DNA from: Sordariomycetes sp. S80-01Y
Taxonomy: Eukaryota; Ascomycota; Sordariomycetes
Assembly: GCA_037042185.1 (NCBI GenBank)
Contig: JAXQJY010000029.1
Coordinates: 1,240,001 to 1,304,000, forward strand
Direction: 5' to 3'
Length of the DNA stretch: 64,000 nucleotides
Shown piece after piece: positions 1 through 12,139 of this stretch (positions are counted from its first letter, which is position 1; each line of letters starts with the position of its first letter). The notes beneath the pieces are model-generated. The model was not told the origin of the DNA, did not search any database, and saw nothing but the letters and a program-made list of their open reading frames with translations. The position numbers were made by a program, and so were the translations under genes.

Positions 1-1
1 C

Positions 2-999
2 ATCCCAATCCAAGCCACCCGCGACATGTACTACGCCTACAAGCTGCTCGAGGTCGAGAAGATGAACTCTGATGGCCACAAGTGGACCGAGTTCTTTACC
101 GTCCGTCGCAACCGCCGCGCCGCTCAGTCTGCCTGGTTCACCATGGTAAGTTTTCTCGCGTGTCACTATTCGTCCACTGCTGACAATCAATCTAGTTCAT
201 GCAACAGTTCTGCGGTGTCAACGTTATTGCCTACTATTCCACGAGCATGTTCATCAGCGCTGGTTTCGGAGTGTCCCAGGCTCTTCTCGTCTCCATGGGC
301 TCTGGTATCATCAACTTCCTGTTTGCCATTCCCGCCATCTACACCATCGACACCTTCGGTCGCCGCAACTTGCTCCTGGTCACTTTCCCCATCATGGCCA
401 TCTGGTTGTTCTTCACAGGTTTCTCTTTCATGATTGACAACCACCTGCCCAGTGACGAGCCCAGCGACCGCAGGCTCGCCTGTGTCACACTCGGCATGTA
501 CCTCTTCATGGTCACCTACTCCCCCGGTGAAGGTCCCGTTCCTTTCACGTACTCCGCTGAGGCTTTCCCTCTTCACTTCCGTGACATTGGTATGTCTTCG
601 TCGACAGCCATCTGCTGGGGCTTCAACTTCATTATCTCCTTCACCTGGCCCATGATCCAGGAGGCGTTCGGCGACACCGGTGGTTTCTGCTGGTATGCGG
701 CGTGGAATCTGTTTGGGTGGGTGTTTGCCTACTTCCTCCTCCCGGAGACCAAGGGTCTCACGCTGGAGGAGCTGGACAATGTGTTCAGCGTTCGCAACCG
801 AGACCACGTCGACTACTACGTCAAGAAGCTCCCGTGGTACCTCAACAAGTTCATCCTGCGCCGCGATGTCGAGCCGTTCCCGCCCCTGTACCGTTTCGAC
901 AACGACATCGCCCCTCCCAAGGAGCAGCACCCTGTTGCCTCGCACAACGAGGGCGTTCTCACGAACTCTCCCTCCGACTCTGACCGCGAGAAGATGTAA
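2..999 (+). CDS. MFS hexose-type sugar transporter, 3' part
   Basis: This is the C-terminal part of a proton-linked sugar transporter of the major facilitator superfamily, a plasma-membrane protein. The gene is cut by the window edge, so the start is not seen. Two exons are visible, 2-145 and 196-999, joined in phase 0 across a 50-nt intron (146-195). The protein shows several hydrophobic helices, the motif GRRNLL after a helix as in the second-half sugar-porter signature, and PETKGLTLEELD after the last helix, the classic sugar-porter end motif. A hydrophilic cytoplasmic tail of about 60 residues follows. The family is clear. The substrate (hexose, pentose, disaccharide, quinate) cannot be told from this fragment. 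It may serve the catabolic genes to its right, but over 5 kb separates them. Confidence 0.9.
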
Positions 1000-2440
1000 G
1001 CAGTCTTGCCAGTTGAAGTTACGACTATGGAGACGAGTTGAGAGCGTGTTGATGGATATACCCCTTCGAGACAAAGATGTTGCAATCTGCTTGAGCTGTA
1101 AATGATGAGAATGGACTTACAAAGATGGTGGAGGAGCGTTTTCCTTTTTCGTTTGATAGCATCAATTTCTTCAATGGAGCATATACTGTCATAGACTCAA
1201 ATCATCTTCAAACACTTGGTGTCGCTTCTTCGTGATACAACGTTCTGTTGCTTGGCGCCCTTCCTCGGCACTGAGCCTTGCTATTCTTAGCTATTGGGAG
1301 GTTGGCAGACTGTTGTGCCTGTAACCTCCAGAATCTCCACCAATTTGCTGTCGAGAATGGAGAAGAGTTAAATCTACCTAAAAGCGACAGACCAGAAAAC
1401 CGTGTCACTACAGCTGCGGCTCAAAAGCTCTCGATGTCCTCTTTAGTCTTCGGCACCCTCAGATGTGGCATGAGGATACGTCTTGCGTGTCGCGTGCGAG
1501 GCTCCCGGTTTAGGCACCGCCACCAACAGCCGCAAAAGTCCCGAGTTTCCCCCACCTCTCCCTGCATCTTATCGCCGTGCGCAGGTAATGACTTACAGTA
1601 TTCAATATTCTCCTTAACCCGCGGGGTCGGCTGGAGATCCTTGTCTTGCGATAAGAGATGGGTCCTTGTTTCAAGACGCTGGTGCAATGGGGGCCATCAA
1701 GACGCAGAATACACCTCCGCGACCATCGGGCACCGAAGCTGGAGCGTCAGAATAAAGTTAAGGCTCCTCCGCGTCAATTCACTTGCAATGCAGAAGAATA
1801 AGCTTAATCCTTAAGTTAGAGGGGGATCTGAGCCTAATCACACGATGCGTCGAGCGCGATTAGAGTTGTGGGCGTTGCCTCGCCATTGTCTTAACAAGGA
1901 GGCGGGTAACATGAAGTGAGTTGCCCACGAACGTGCCGTGCAAACCCACCTAAAAACCCCCAGATCCAATGATTCAAGATGCCGAAGCCGATTTACAGCT
2001 CTTTTCTTCGCCCAGGTGTCGGGTCTTGGCTGCCACATCCTGACGGGCTGTTGCCGATTCGCTGGCAATCGCTCCCTGAAGCCGGTGGTGAAACCTGTCG
2101 GGTCTCAGCCTCTGCCGAATCGGCCTCGAACGACGAGGACCTCCAGACCCGGAACGTCTCAACGCATATTTTGGGCCTGCGAGACTCGAGTTTGAGCTCG
2201 ATGAGGTTGCAATGTCGGAGGTTATTTTTAATCGCGTTTTGAGACCGCAGTCGGAATGTGGGAACGCGGGCTTCTTAAGTGGAAGCACCCCAGATCGACC
2301 GTTTGGGTGTCTTTCACTCTGGTGTTGGTGCTGGCTCACCTTTGCATGTTGATGTTTTCTTTTTGTCTTTTCTAGATTCTCTTCGTAGCAGCTGGACTGC
2401 CTTCTTTGCTTCCTCTCGCTCTGAGTAGGCTTTCCTGAAC
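1000..2440. other. Intergenic, no gene seen
   Basis: This 1.4-kb stretch holds the 3' flank of the transporter and the 5' flank of the acidic membrane protein. Open frames here are short, lack recognisable domains and do not join through convincing splice sites. I see no RNA gene or transposon. Confidence 0.6.
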
Positions 2441-4058
2441 ATGTTCCGCAACGGAACAACCGAGATGATGGCTGCGCGCAGCGAAAGACAAGGAGTGTCA
2501 AGCTTTTCAAGGTATGTGCTGTCCTGATATATATGATACCGAGTAACTGACAACTCCAGATCATTGAAAGAGAAGCATGAACGACGACAAAGACTGCGCA
2601 TCCGGATCCCACAGGTCCAGAACGTTGTTGATAGCTCACCCGCGTCCGATTCTGATTCGGGGATCGAGGATGACACGGACGGCATCCAGGACGATTCAGA
2701 CTCCCAAGATGACGCAGGTGGTATTCAAGACGATTCAGACTCCGACGATGGGGCAGGTGGCACCCTCAGCGACTCAGACTCCGAAGATGAGGCTCTCGAG
2801 GCCCGGGATGACGACGATTCCGAAGTCGAGACAGAAAACATCGAGGAAAGTGATGATTCCGGCGATGAATCCGACGACGAGGAAGAGCCAGAAGCAGAGC
2901 CTATAACCCAGCCTCAGCCAAGCGCACCAGCAGCTCAGCCCTCGGCACCAGGCTTCATTACCCTCGTCCCACCAGCTGCGCCTAGTAGGATTTCCCAACA
3001 GCCTTCTGAACCAACTCGGGTTGTGGAGCCACCCGCACAGTCTGCCTCAGAGATCAACAGTGGCCCGAAAACGACGATATTCCCATCCATCGACGAACCT
3101 GTCGCAACCGACGAACCCGTCGCCACCGATGAGCCTTCCGCGACAGACGAACCTCCCAGACCAGTAGGACCTCCCGAGTCCGTCGTCAATTCTAGGCCAG
3201 ATCCCGAACCTACTACGGTTGTCTCATCTAGAATCGCCACCAGGCCCGCCAATCTCCCAGAGTCCTCCGCCCGTCCCGTAGAGGAAGATGCGGAGAGTCT
3301 GATATCAGATACCTCCCTACTGGCGAGCACGACAGCCGAGCCGACAAGTACGCCATCTGAGCCAGTAGAGCAAATTGGTGCAACCGAAGGAGGCACCAGT
3401 ATCAACCGTGGTACAGATGTCGGCATCATCTTAGGTACAATGGGTAGGTCTTGCTATTTCCATACCCTCGGGGAATATATTAACTTCTATAGCCCTTGCT
3501 ACTGTGCTCATCGCAGCATGTGTGCTCTTCTACCGCCGGCGGAAGACAGCCAACGCAGACCACAACGCTCGCCTGGACGAGAAGCCCGTATCAAATCCAT
3601 ACAACGGACAGGGTACCGCTGTGGGCAACGACAGACTTCAGCTCAACTCTTGGGCGAGGTTCACCAAGCCCAACGGCGAAGGTGGCGGCCAAGGTGTGGC
3701 ATCTTACTACGGCGGAAAAGAGAAAGCTAGTCACTCCGTGGCTCCGGAGTCCCCTGTAGTGCCTCACACACCAAACGGAGCTGCAGGAGCCTTCAGGTCA
3801 TTGACCGGTCAGGAGCCTCCCCCACAGATGACTTCGAGGTATGGCGGTGGTCCAGTGGCAGGCCGACTCGTGCCACCGCCGACGAATCTTGCTCCTCCGC
3901 CACGGGCGGACATCTACCCACCGGGCCAGGTGCCGATTCCCCCAACACGAGCCCGGTCCATGGCGCGCACGGAGACAACGGAGTCGACAGAAGGAACTTG
4001 GAGGACATGGGGCGTGGATCAGGGGCGGCCAGGCGGGAATGGATCATCACAACGTTAG
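2441..4058 (+). CDS. Acidic, repeat-bearing single-pass membrane protein
   Basis: Function not recognised. Three exons (2441-2511, 2560-3443, 3493-4058) splice in frame to about 506 residues. The first half is strongly acidic and low in complexity, with repeated DSDS, DDAGG and DSEDE motifs. A Pro/Thr-rich part follows, holding a DEPVAT-type repeat (nt 3092-3154). Then comes one transmembrane helix, GIILGTMALATVLIAACVLF, interrupted by the second intron and followed by the stop-transfer run YRRRK. The last 170 residues are a Pro/Gly-rich cytoplasmic tail. This layout is common among fungal cell-surface proteins of unknown role. The start is uncertain: the chosen ATG gives no signal peptide, so a missed upstream exon is possible. 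The second splice is well supported because it rebuilds the membrane helix. Confidence 0.65.
3092..3154 (+). repeat. In-frame 18-bp tandem repeat in the acidic membrane protein
   Basis: About 3.5 copies of an 18-bp unit encode DEPVAT, DEPVAT, DEPSAT and DEP. The copies differ mostly at third codon positions, so the repeat is old enough to have diverged while the peptide stayed nearly constant. Confidence 0.85.
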
Positions 4059-6389
4059 CTTCGACAAAGATTTTCTGGACTTTTAGGCCGGAAAGCAATA
4101 ACGAGAAAAGGGGAAAAAAAAGGATCAACAAGCGAGTAGTCATTCATTCAAACTTGGGATTAGAGGACTTTTACCCGATTAGGGGTGGTAAAGCATTTTA
4201 AACAAAGCATAGGCAGCTAGACTATCATTAAACGAGCCAAAGAGACGAGAATAAGAAAAAAGAAAGATGGAAAACTGACCTGAATATCATCCGGGCGCGA
4301 GTAGTGAACCTCTAAGAGTGCTTCTGCGCTTTTGCTGTGTTGAAGATCCTCCACACACGCACCCCGATGACCAGTCAACGTATCAGCTTGAAACATGATG
4401 AGCTCTTGAATTTCCTCAAAGATGTCTCGGACGTGCCCAAGACTCGAAATTGGTTCTAAAAATGGTGACGTACGCGCCAAAGATAGTAGTGGGTGGTCAT
4501 CTGTGCCCACTAGACTCCTTATCTGTGTGAAGGGGGGCTTGGACGGTCGCAGTAGCATCACAAACACTACTCACTCACGCCTCCTGATAGCCTTTATTCA
4601 CCTAACGAATACCTATATCCTATGGAGTGTGAATCGAATGAAAGTGTCCTGGGATTTATTGACTGTTTAATTGTGACAACGCGAACGCCCTCGATCGTCG
4701 AAGCTATCTGGATGTCGACGCTGGAGCATGCCAGCTCGAACTTGATATTATCACATCAGCAGGAGCATGCTTAGAGTAAATGATCTTGCTCTGTTTCAAG
4801 ACAGTTTCATGATATGATCATCAGGCTTCACTTCCAAGGAATGATGTCAGCACACCGAGCCGTCAATACTTAGGGGAGAGTCTGGTCAATATTCACTGCG
4901 TTCCGGCTATGGGGCTAAGAAAGGTTTTCATATAACAGTAGAATTCTAAACCAGAGATGCTAATAGACCTAAAAAGCCCACATCGCACCTCATCATAAGA
5001 ACCATGTGACCGCGTGGCTGAAGGAGGGCACTGTCTCTGTTCAGCGTCGGGCGGGGAAATCACCGGCCGGCCGCCATGTGACGGACCGAAGGTCAATTCC
5101 GAGTTTCAGCTCTCTTAATGACAGAAGAAAAGATAAGAAATCTTTTAGAGTGCTGAAAGCCACAAGCTGGGAGTCTAGACGGAAGAAGACCTGTTCCCAA
5201 ACCCCGGTCTTGCGACTTGATACGCGCGCTTGGGACGTATCTGAAGGCAGTCCCGATGCCTTCCGTTTGGGCTTCACTACCAATTTATGTAGTGGAGACT
5301 TGTGAGTTTCACAAAGCTTTGCATCTGGTTGAGAAGCAGCTTGTTAAGCTCGCCACTCCTCGCCGCCTGGGTGCCTCGACCACCAACAATAACCGATCAA
5401 ACCAGGTATGATCCGCCCAAATCTCGGCAAAGTAAACAATCAAACATTCCGAGACATTCAGATCACTCCATTTTTCAATCCACTGTCTTTCAAACACATC
5501 ATGAGGTTGAGGCTGGAATTTGATGCTACTGCACGGGATCCCAAGACGAGTCTACCCCAGAACCTATATCCGACATATAAAATTGAGCAAGCCGGAAAAG
5601 GGAGCAAGAAATTTTAGTCGACTGCGTATGATTTAACAAAAGATAGTTTTCTTTTTCAGTCAACTGTCAAACTCAGGGATTAGGCGTTCGTCAATCGCGA
5701 GTGCCTTACACAAATACTTCCTAAGAAGCAAAGTGTGAATACTAAGGACAGCGCTTACAACACCACGTGTTACTTGATCAAGGTGTTTGCCATTTTGGTG
5801 CTGAGGAGATTTAAGAGCCCCAAATGGCCACCTCGCCGACGCAGGCACCATATGCTCATTTTAGTAGTGGTCTGAACTTCCTAACGAAGCGAACTCCCTG
5901 GCTTGGCCCCCTTTTCTTCCCCTGACAACAGCCGCTCTTGGCGAACTTAAGGGACACCCGAATTTGAAATACAGTTGTTGTCATCCCACGATTCTAACAT
6001 TTTGGATCAAGCTTCCCAGGGAAACCAATTGCACGTGCAACGGGTTCCTCCATCCTAGCGCGTGCCAACCCATGGTCGGAGACAACCCCGAGACCCCACC
6101 TACGGATGGAAAGCCCGCCGTGTGGGGATGCCCCCCTGTAGCCCCAGCTCTGCACGGCCTCTCTGTCGCATAGAAGTGCAAAGCAATATCGGAAAGCTCA
6201 GAGAAGTTACGGGGATCAAGAACAAATGTCGAGACCGTCCTTCTTTTACCGAGGCGTAGGGGCTCTGTTTACCTTGGCAGCTCATGTCGACTAAACCTCT
6301 TCGCGGCTGATCTTTCTCAACCTTGAACCATTCGAAAAATACCTTTGGTATCACGAAGTGTAATTCAAACAAGCTCTGCAGGTGCGGAG
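4059..6389. other. Long intergenic stretch, no gene seen
   Basis: This 2.3-kb stretch has only short open frames on both strands, none with a recognisable domain or coherent splice partners. Base composition is a little richer in AT than the neighbouring genes. No tRNA box pairs, terminal inverted repeats or transposase-like frames were noticed by eye. Confidence 0.5.
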
Positions 6390-8072
6390 ATGGAGGTGCA
6401 GGACAACACGGCGTCCATTACCTTGGAAGAGTTGAACAAGCACAACAGCAAGACCGACTGTTGGATAGCAGTTCACTCGAAAGTATGGGACATCACAGAC
6501 TTTGTCAGTGAGCACCCAGGCGGTCCGGCTGGTAAGTCCCTCTTTCCTATAAGCAATCAGTCCGCTGAGATTTCCAAGTGCTGCTGAAGTGTGCCGGGTC
6601 GAATGCGACTTCATCTTTTGACGAGGTGCACGCTCCCGATATCATTGAAGAGCTGCCAAAGGATAAGTTCAAAGGTTTCCTAGAGCAACCAAGCGCGGAC
6701 ATGCCAGCAACGCCTGCACCCGAGGCAACATCACCACAGCCTCCCGCGCAGGCAGTGGCTCAGAGCTCGGCCGACATCCCAGCCCAGCCCGAAGCTGGCC
6801 CAGTGATCCCTCCGATAGAGGCTATTTTGGCTGCGCCTGATCTAGCGGAGGTCGCTCAGAAGGCCTTGACGCCGAAGGCCTGGGCTTTCTACTCTTCGGC
6901 GGCGACGGACCTGATCACCCACAGCAAGAACAAAGAGCTGGTGCGGCGGTTGATGATACGGCCAAGGGTGCTTAGGAACGTTAAAAATGTCTCGTTTGAG
7001 AGCAGTATCCTGGGGTTGAAATGCAAGGCGCCATTCTTCATCAGTCCTACGGCAATGGCGCGCCTGGCGCATCCTGATGGCGAGCTGGCAGTGAGCCGCG
7101 GGGCCGCCAACGAGGGTATTATCCAATGTGTACGTCGAGCGATAAGCTTCATATGCCTAACAGATGCTGACTGTTTTACAAGATTTCTAGCAATGCCTCC
7201 TACACTCTCAAGTCGATCGTCAACGCCGCACCGAGCGGTCAGCCCTTCTTCTTCCAACTATACGTAAACTCCGAGCGCCAGAAGACGGCTGAGCTCCTCC
7301 GAAACGTTCGAGCGCTGGGAGTCAAGGCTATATTCGTGACCGTCGATGCCCCAGTTCCCGGAAAGCGCGAGGCGGATGAGCGCGCTGCACAAGCCATCCA
7401 GATTCGATCTGCCATCAGTGGCGGTGAAAGCAGCAAAGACAAAAAAGGAAGTGGACTCGGACGACTCATGGCTCAATACATTGACAAGGCTTTGACGTGG
7501 GATGATCTGGAGTGGATTCGGGAGACGAGTGGCTTGCCAATCGTGCTGAAGGGGGTTCAAACGGCCGACGACGCCAAGATGGCAGTTAAGTACGGAGTGG
7601 ACGCCATAATGCTCAGCAACCACGGTGGCCGATCCCTTGATGGGTCCCAAGCAGCTATTCTGGTGCTTTTGGAGCTTCGCATGCAGTGTCCCGAGGTCTT
7701 CGAGCACCTCGAAGTGTACGTCGATGGCGGATTCGAGCGTGGATCGGACATCCTCAAAGCAATTTGCCTTGGAGCGACCGCCGTTGGAATTGGGCGGCCA
7801 TACTTGTACTCGCTGGTGTATGGTCAGGAGGGAGTCGAACATCTCACGCAGAGTAAGACCCGGCAAGCCTTATACTTACAGAAAATCGTTCGCTGACACA
7901 AGAAACAGTTCTCAAAGACGAGATGGAAGTCTCAATGAGACTTATGGGAATTACTAGCCTCGAGGAAGCAACTCCGGACCTGATCAACACGCTCGATGTT
8001 GAGCATCTTGTTGATTCTGGGAAGAGATTCCCCAGCATTTCCAAAAGACGCCATCATTTGTCAAAGTTGTAA
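6390..8072 (+). CDS. Cytochrome b2-like FMN-dependent L-2-hydroxyacid (L-lactate) dehydrogenase
   Basis: Oxidises an L-2-hydroxyacid such as lactate to the keto acid with FMN, passing electrons to a fused cytochrome b5 domain. Four exons (6390-6531, 6579-7129, 7183-7852, 7909-8072) give 508 residues. Residues 8-80 are the b5 domain with HPGG (His42) and a second heme His at about 65. An Ala/Pro-rich linker of about 45 residues follows. The rest is the FMN barrel with FYSSA, FFFQLYV, IVLKG (active Lys about 354), LSNHGGRSLDG (catalytic His about 378) and VDGGFERGSD. The protein begins directly at the b5 domain, so no mitochondrial presequence is seen, unlike yeast Cyb2. It may be cytosolic or act on another hydroxyacid. 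Family certain, substrate not. Confidence 0.9.
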
Positions 8073-8713
8073 GCAGCGTAGGTGAAAGGAAATGCCTGAG
8101 TTTACGTGCATGGGGAGCGGCAAGGTTAGAGGGGGTGTCTTGCGAAATACCATACACAAGAAGCATTGTTGAATATATCTACTTTACACATCTCCGTCCG
8201 CTCATTTTCAAATCAGGTTTGCGGAATTCGGTGTCCGGGTTCTCTTCACATTTTCGCTAGACAGGCGACTAAATGCTATCCGGTGCTTGTTGTCCATAGA
8301 TGCAGACGAATTCTCAGGCCTAGACAATCTACGACAGAGTTACCATATTTGCCTTGGACAGTTCGCTATGATGATGTCGCGCGCTGCCGTCCTTCCCCAC
8401 TCTCGCTATCGGCGGTGAGAAGGCCGTTAGATGCTCCGAACAGCGGCCCCGGGAGATCTTCACATCATCTGTCAGCTGCTCCCGGTCTTTCAGCCGCCGC
8501 ATTCGACGCCACTTGTCCGGCACTCTGTGTCCGTGAAAACAATGGCGAATGGGGTGAATGCGCGGATGTGGCGTCGCCGGTCAATGTTCCGCCGACCGGT
8601 CGGGGAAGCGATGATCGGAATGAGGGGTTGCCAGCAAAAGTTGGGAGACCCCGAGATTGCGAGATGATTTCACTCCGTCTTCTCCAACTTGTTGCTATTC
8701 AATCGAAGAAACC
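8073..8713. other. Intergenic, promoter region of the aldo-keto reductase
   Basis: No gene is supported in these 640 bases. The stretch holds a CGG-N8-CCG pair at 8578-8591, listed separately. Open frames on the plus strand here have no recognisable product. Confidence 0.5.
8578..8591. promoter_or_regulatory. CGG-N8-CCG inverted triplet, possible Zn2Cys6 regulator site
   Basis: CGG and CCG triplets lie 8 bases apart, 123 bases before the aldo-keto reductase start. Zn2Cys6 dimers bind such triplet pairs. The pattern is short and will also occur by chance. Confidence 0.2.
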
Positions 8714-9839
8714 ATGGAATACGTACGGTTCGTCTCGCTAACCACGCACTGAGCTGCTGTCTTTACTGACGCGAAGGGCAGTCTGGGCAAGAGTGGCCTC
8801 AAGGTCTCCAAGATCATCCTAGGATGCATGTCATACGGCTCGTCGAAGTGGGAGGGCTCGCCGTGGATCCTTGATGAGGAGGAATCCTGCGAGGTCATCA
8901 AGGCTGCTTACGATGCCGGCATCAACACTTGGGATACGGCCGATACCTACTCGAACGGCAAGTCGGAGGTCGTTCTGGGTAAGGCCATGAAGAAGTACAA
9001 CATCCCAAGACAAAAGGTCGTGATTCTCTCCAAGATTTACAACCCTGTCATGGACGATGATTCACGACCAGCGAGTGTCAACGATGGACCCTTGGTGAAC
9101 CAAATGGGCTTGAGCAGGAAGCATGTTTTCCATGCGGTGGACAGGTGTCTTGAGCGGTTGCAAACGGACTACATCGGTAGGAAACTTTTCAGAAGTCTTG
9201 TTCTCATCATCGGATCTTAGCTAATAATTTTGCTCAGATGTCCTCCAGATCCACCGCCTTGACCACGAAACCGAGCCCGAAGAAATCATGCGAGCCCTCC
9301 ACGACGTCGTACAATCTGGTAAAGTCCGCTACATCGGCGCCTCCTCCATGTACACATGGGAGTTCGCCCGCCTGCAGTACATCGCAAAGTCCAACGGGTG
9401 GACCGAGTTCATCTCCATGCAGCCCTTCTACAATCTGCTTTACCGCGAGGAAGAGCGCGAGATGATTCCCTTCTGCCAGGCGAGCGGCGTCGGCGTCATC
9501 CCGTGGAGCCCCGTTGCGCGAGGCCTCCTGACAAAACCCCTGAACTCGGCAGATGAGAACTCTTTGAGGGCTCAGAACGATAAGAAGAAGGATGTCTGGT
9601 TCGCTGACGCAAACCTGGACATCGTCAAGAGGGTTGAGGAGGTGGCGAACAAGAAGAACACCAGTATGGCCTTGGTGGCAACAGCTTGGGTGTTGCAGAA
9701 GGGCTGCTGGCCAATTGTGGGGTTGAGCTCGGTCAAAAGAGTCAACGATACCGTGCAGGCTCTCAAGGTGAAACTGACCGATGATGAGATGCAGTATCTA
9801 GAGAGCGAGTACCGGCCCAGGGCTGTTACTGGCATGTAG
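8714..9839 (+). CDS. Aldo-keto reductase, aryl-alcohol-dehydrogenase-like
   Basis: NADPH-dependent reductase of aldehydes or ketones, probably cytosolic. Three exons (8714-8727, 8782-9176, 9238-9839) give 336 residues. The first exon codes only MEYVR, but it joins in frame to LGKSGLKVSKIILGCM, the normal start of this family, which supports the tiny exon. The catalytic tetrad is complete: Asp56 and Tyr61 in DTADTY, Lys89 in ILSKIY and His142 in LQIHRLD. SMQPFYNLLYREEE and a C-terminal PIVGLSS match the NADPH-binding part. Length is normal. It lies between the cytochrome b2-like gene and the minus-strand regulator, whose 3' end is only 40 bases away. A role in the same catabolic route is possible but unproven. 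Confidence 0.92.
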
Positions 9840-9879
9840 AGATGTACCACATGATAAAGCAAGCTTTGCTTCTAATCTT

Positions 9880-12139
9880 TCAAGTGCCGTGAGCCGAGCT
9901 CATTTGCTTGTAGTCCGTGGTGAAATCCTGCATGGACGCACCTGCAGCGCCGTCCATGCCAAAGGTCGTTGCGTCGAATGGGAATACAGGCGATAACCCA
10001 AAGCTCATCCCGTAGTCAAAGAACGCATCCGTCTCGAAGTCGCCAAACTGCTGCTCCGCTCCAGGCATATGATTAACACCATTGTTGAGGTTTAGAGTGC
10101 CGTTGTTGAGCATGATATTTCGGTTTGCCATGTTGTCTTGCATCTGTTGCAAGGACACCATATCGAGGTTCGGATTCAGCGTCGCAGCCATCTTCTCCAA
10201 GCCTCCGGCCATGAGGTTGGCCAGGTGCCACTTCCCTGCGTATAGGGAGCGGAATTGCTGGACAAGACCGGTGATCATTTCGTACACTCTCTCCTTCTCG
10301 ATCAGATCGCCGCCGTATTTGACCGCGACCTTAATCAGGAACATGCAAGCAAAGGCCGTCATCGAGTGCAAGTAAGACGGGATGCCGTTGACCGCAGCTG
10401 CCACGTCAGGATCGGTGCGTATGAAGGTGATAATCGAAGTCGCAGAGGATATGGCCATAGATGCGCAGTCGAGGAAGTAGTGAGGGATGGGTTGCTCGCC
10501 TGGCAGACCTCGAAAGACGTGGGAATAGAGGTGAAGTTTGGCGAAGTGGAAATGGAGCAGTGCCCCTTTACGTGGAAATTTGCCGATTTGCTGATGATTG
10601 TCTGCTTGAATTAGTAAACTCCAAGGATTCAGACCATTGGCATGTGAACGTACCGCTCATCGTATTTGACCAATGCCCGATCCACTGATCGAGTTGGCGG
10701 TTGAAATGAGTAATCTGATTGAGGTAGACACGCGGGATTGCTTCGCCTTTGTCAGGCCCAAAGAGCTCTCTGATGCTTCTCAGAATGCTCAGAAGAGTGA
10801 CCTGGCTTGCAAGCCTCTTGTCCTCGTCGTTGGACACTGGTGACTCAAGGAAGCTTTCCCATCCTTGTATCGACGAGTCTTCCTGGACGATGGAAGGACG
10901 ACCATACAATGTCGCCAAGTGCTGATCACAAATGTAGAGAATGTACCAGATTCTCGCACTATCTGCAGCTTCCTCGGACTGCTCTGAGATCACCCTGCTG
11001 TGACTGCCGTGTAAATTGCACTCGGCGGCTCGGCGGATGGCATATCCTGAGAGCATCCAAGAGACGTCGCTGAGCCAATACGATGCTATGCACATGGCGC
11101 GTAAGTAGTCGCGGTCTACCCGTCGCTCGAACATGGATTTCTCCATTAGTCTTCGGAACTCAGAGCTGCAAACTCCATATATCGGATCTGACTGGGCATC
11201 GTGAAGAGCCGCCACAGTCAGCGTCGCAGCTGTCAAGATGGTGCTTCGCCGTCGAAGTTCGTCTAGTGTCTTGTACTTGCACCCAACGCCGTACATGAAG
11301 GGGTCAAGCCGGTCTCGATAGAGGCGGAACAAGCGTTCGGCATCATCTGCGGTGATCGCGCCGCGCGTGATGAAGTCGTCAATCGTTTTCACCCGCTGGC
11401 CCTCGGTGGTCTCTGGGGAGCGCAGAGCTCGCAGCTTGGTCAAGGCGTATAGGGAGTGAATCGGTACGTAGGGCAGATCCTCGTCTTCGGGAGATATCTT
11501 GGGTGAGTTGTCGCAGGATGGTCCGTAGTCATCGTGCCGGGTCGCTCCGTTTCGCAAGTTTCCGATCTGGGCGTTTTCGGCATTTGGCGATCCGTCTGCT
11601 TCCCGTAAAGCAATGCTCTGCAGAGGTGCCAGGTCCGGCATGCCTGCCTGCTTGACCAGTTCCTTCAGTGCGCTGTGCATGTGTTCAAGGTCCTGCGCCA
11701 CGGCTTCGGAGTATCTGCAACTCCATTAGCTTACAAGTCAAGATACTAGCCCGTGCACTCACTGTGACTTCTCGTCAATGATGCTCTGAAGGTTTTTGCT
11801 CAGAACGCAGCCCAAGTTTCGCTCGGCACAACGTCGACAGGGCGGCCCGCTTTCGTCCATCAAACATTTAATCTTGAGATTGTTAGCACTTGTGATGTCC
11901 AAAATGCCTGGCACTGGGATAGTCGCACCTTGTGTCTTCGGCAGGCAGCGCATGCCTTGATTTTCCTCGAGATCTGTGGGACAAAGTTGTCGCTCTCCTC
12001 CTTCGTTGAACCATTCATTTCACGCTTCTTTTTCTGATGTTGTACCTGTGACGAACTGTCAGCGGAACGATCCGAAACCGGTGCTTATCGTACGAACCCC
12101 GTCGTTTCCGTTGGTCTCGCTAATCGATCGTTTCGCCAT
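9880..12139 (-). CDS. Zn2Cys6 transcription factor with fungal_trans domain (left flank of cluster)
   Basis: Nuclear DNA-binding regulator. Five exons on the minus strand (12139-12098, 12045-11929, 11872-11763, 11714-10654, 10601-9880) give 683 residues. The start was chosen because MAKRSISETNGNDG joins in frame to a basic KKKR stretch and then to the zinc cluster CAACRRHKIKC...CRRC...C, which is itself split by an intron. A coiled-coil-like segment follows (AVAQDLEHMHSALKEL), then the middle homology domain with WYILYICDQHLATLYGRPS. It is homologous to the regulator at 21502-23732: same spacing in the zinc cluster (8 residues between the third and fourth Cys), similar linker and similar middle domain. 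It lies head to head with the Asp-box protein gene, 1.2 kb apart, so it may regulate that gene and the cluster. Confidence 0.88.

Noticed and set aside
187-1074. Long minus-strand open frame (295 codons) across the sugar transporter
   Set aside because: It is the antisense shadow of the transporter exon: low hydrophobicity, no domain, and the plus frame has clear family motifs.
1974-2639. Minus-strand open frame of 221 codons before the acidic membrane protein
   Set aside because: Composition is random-like, no domain is seen, and it overlaps the first exon and intron of the plus-strand gene.
8166-8741. Plus-strand open frame of 191 codons upstream of the aldo-keto reductase
   Set aside because: It is rich in Ser, Arg and Cys with no motif, and it runs into the reductase's first exon in another frame. 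Probably promoter sequence.
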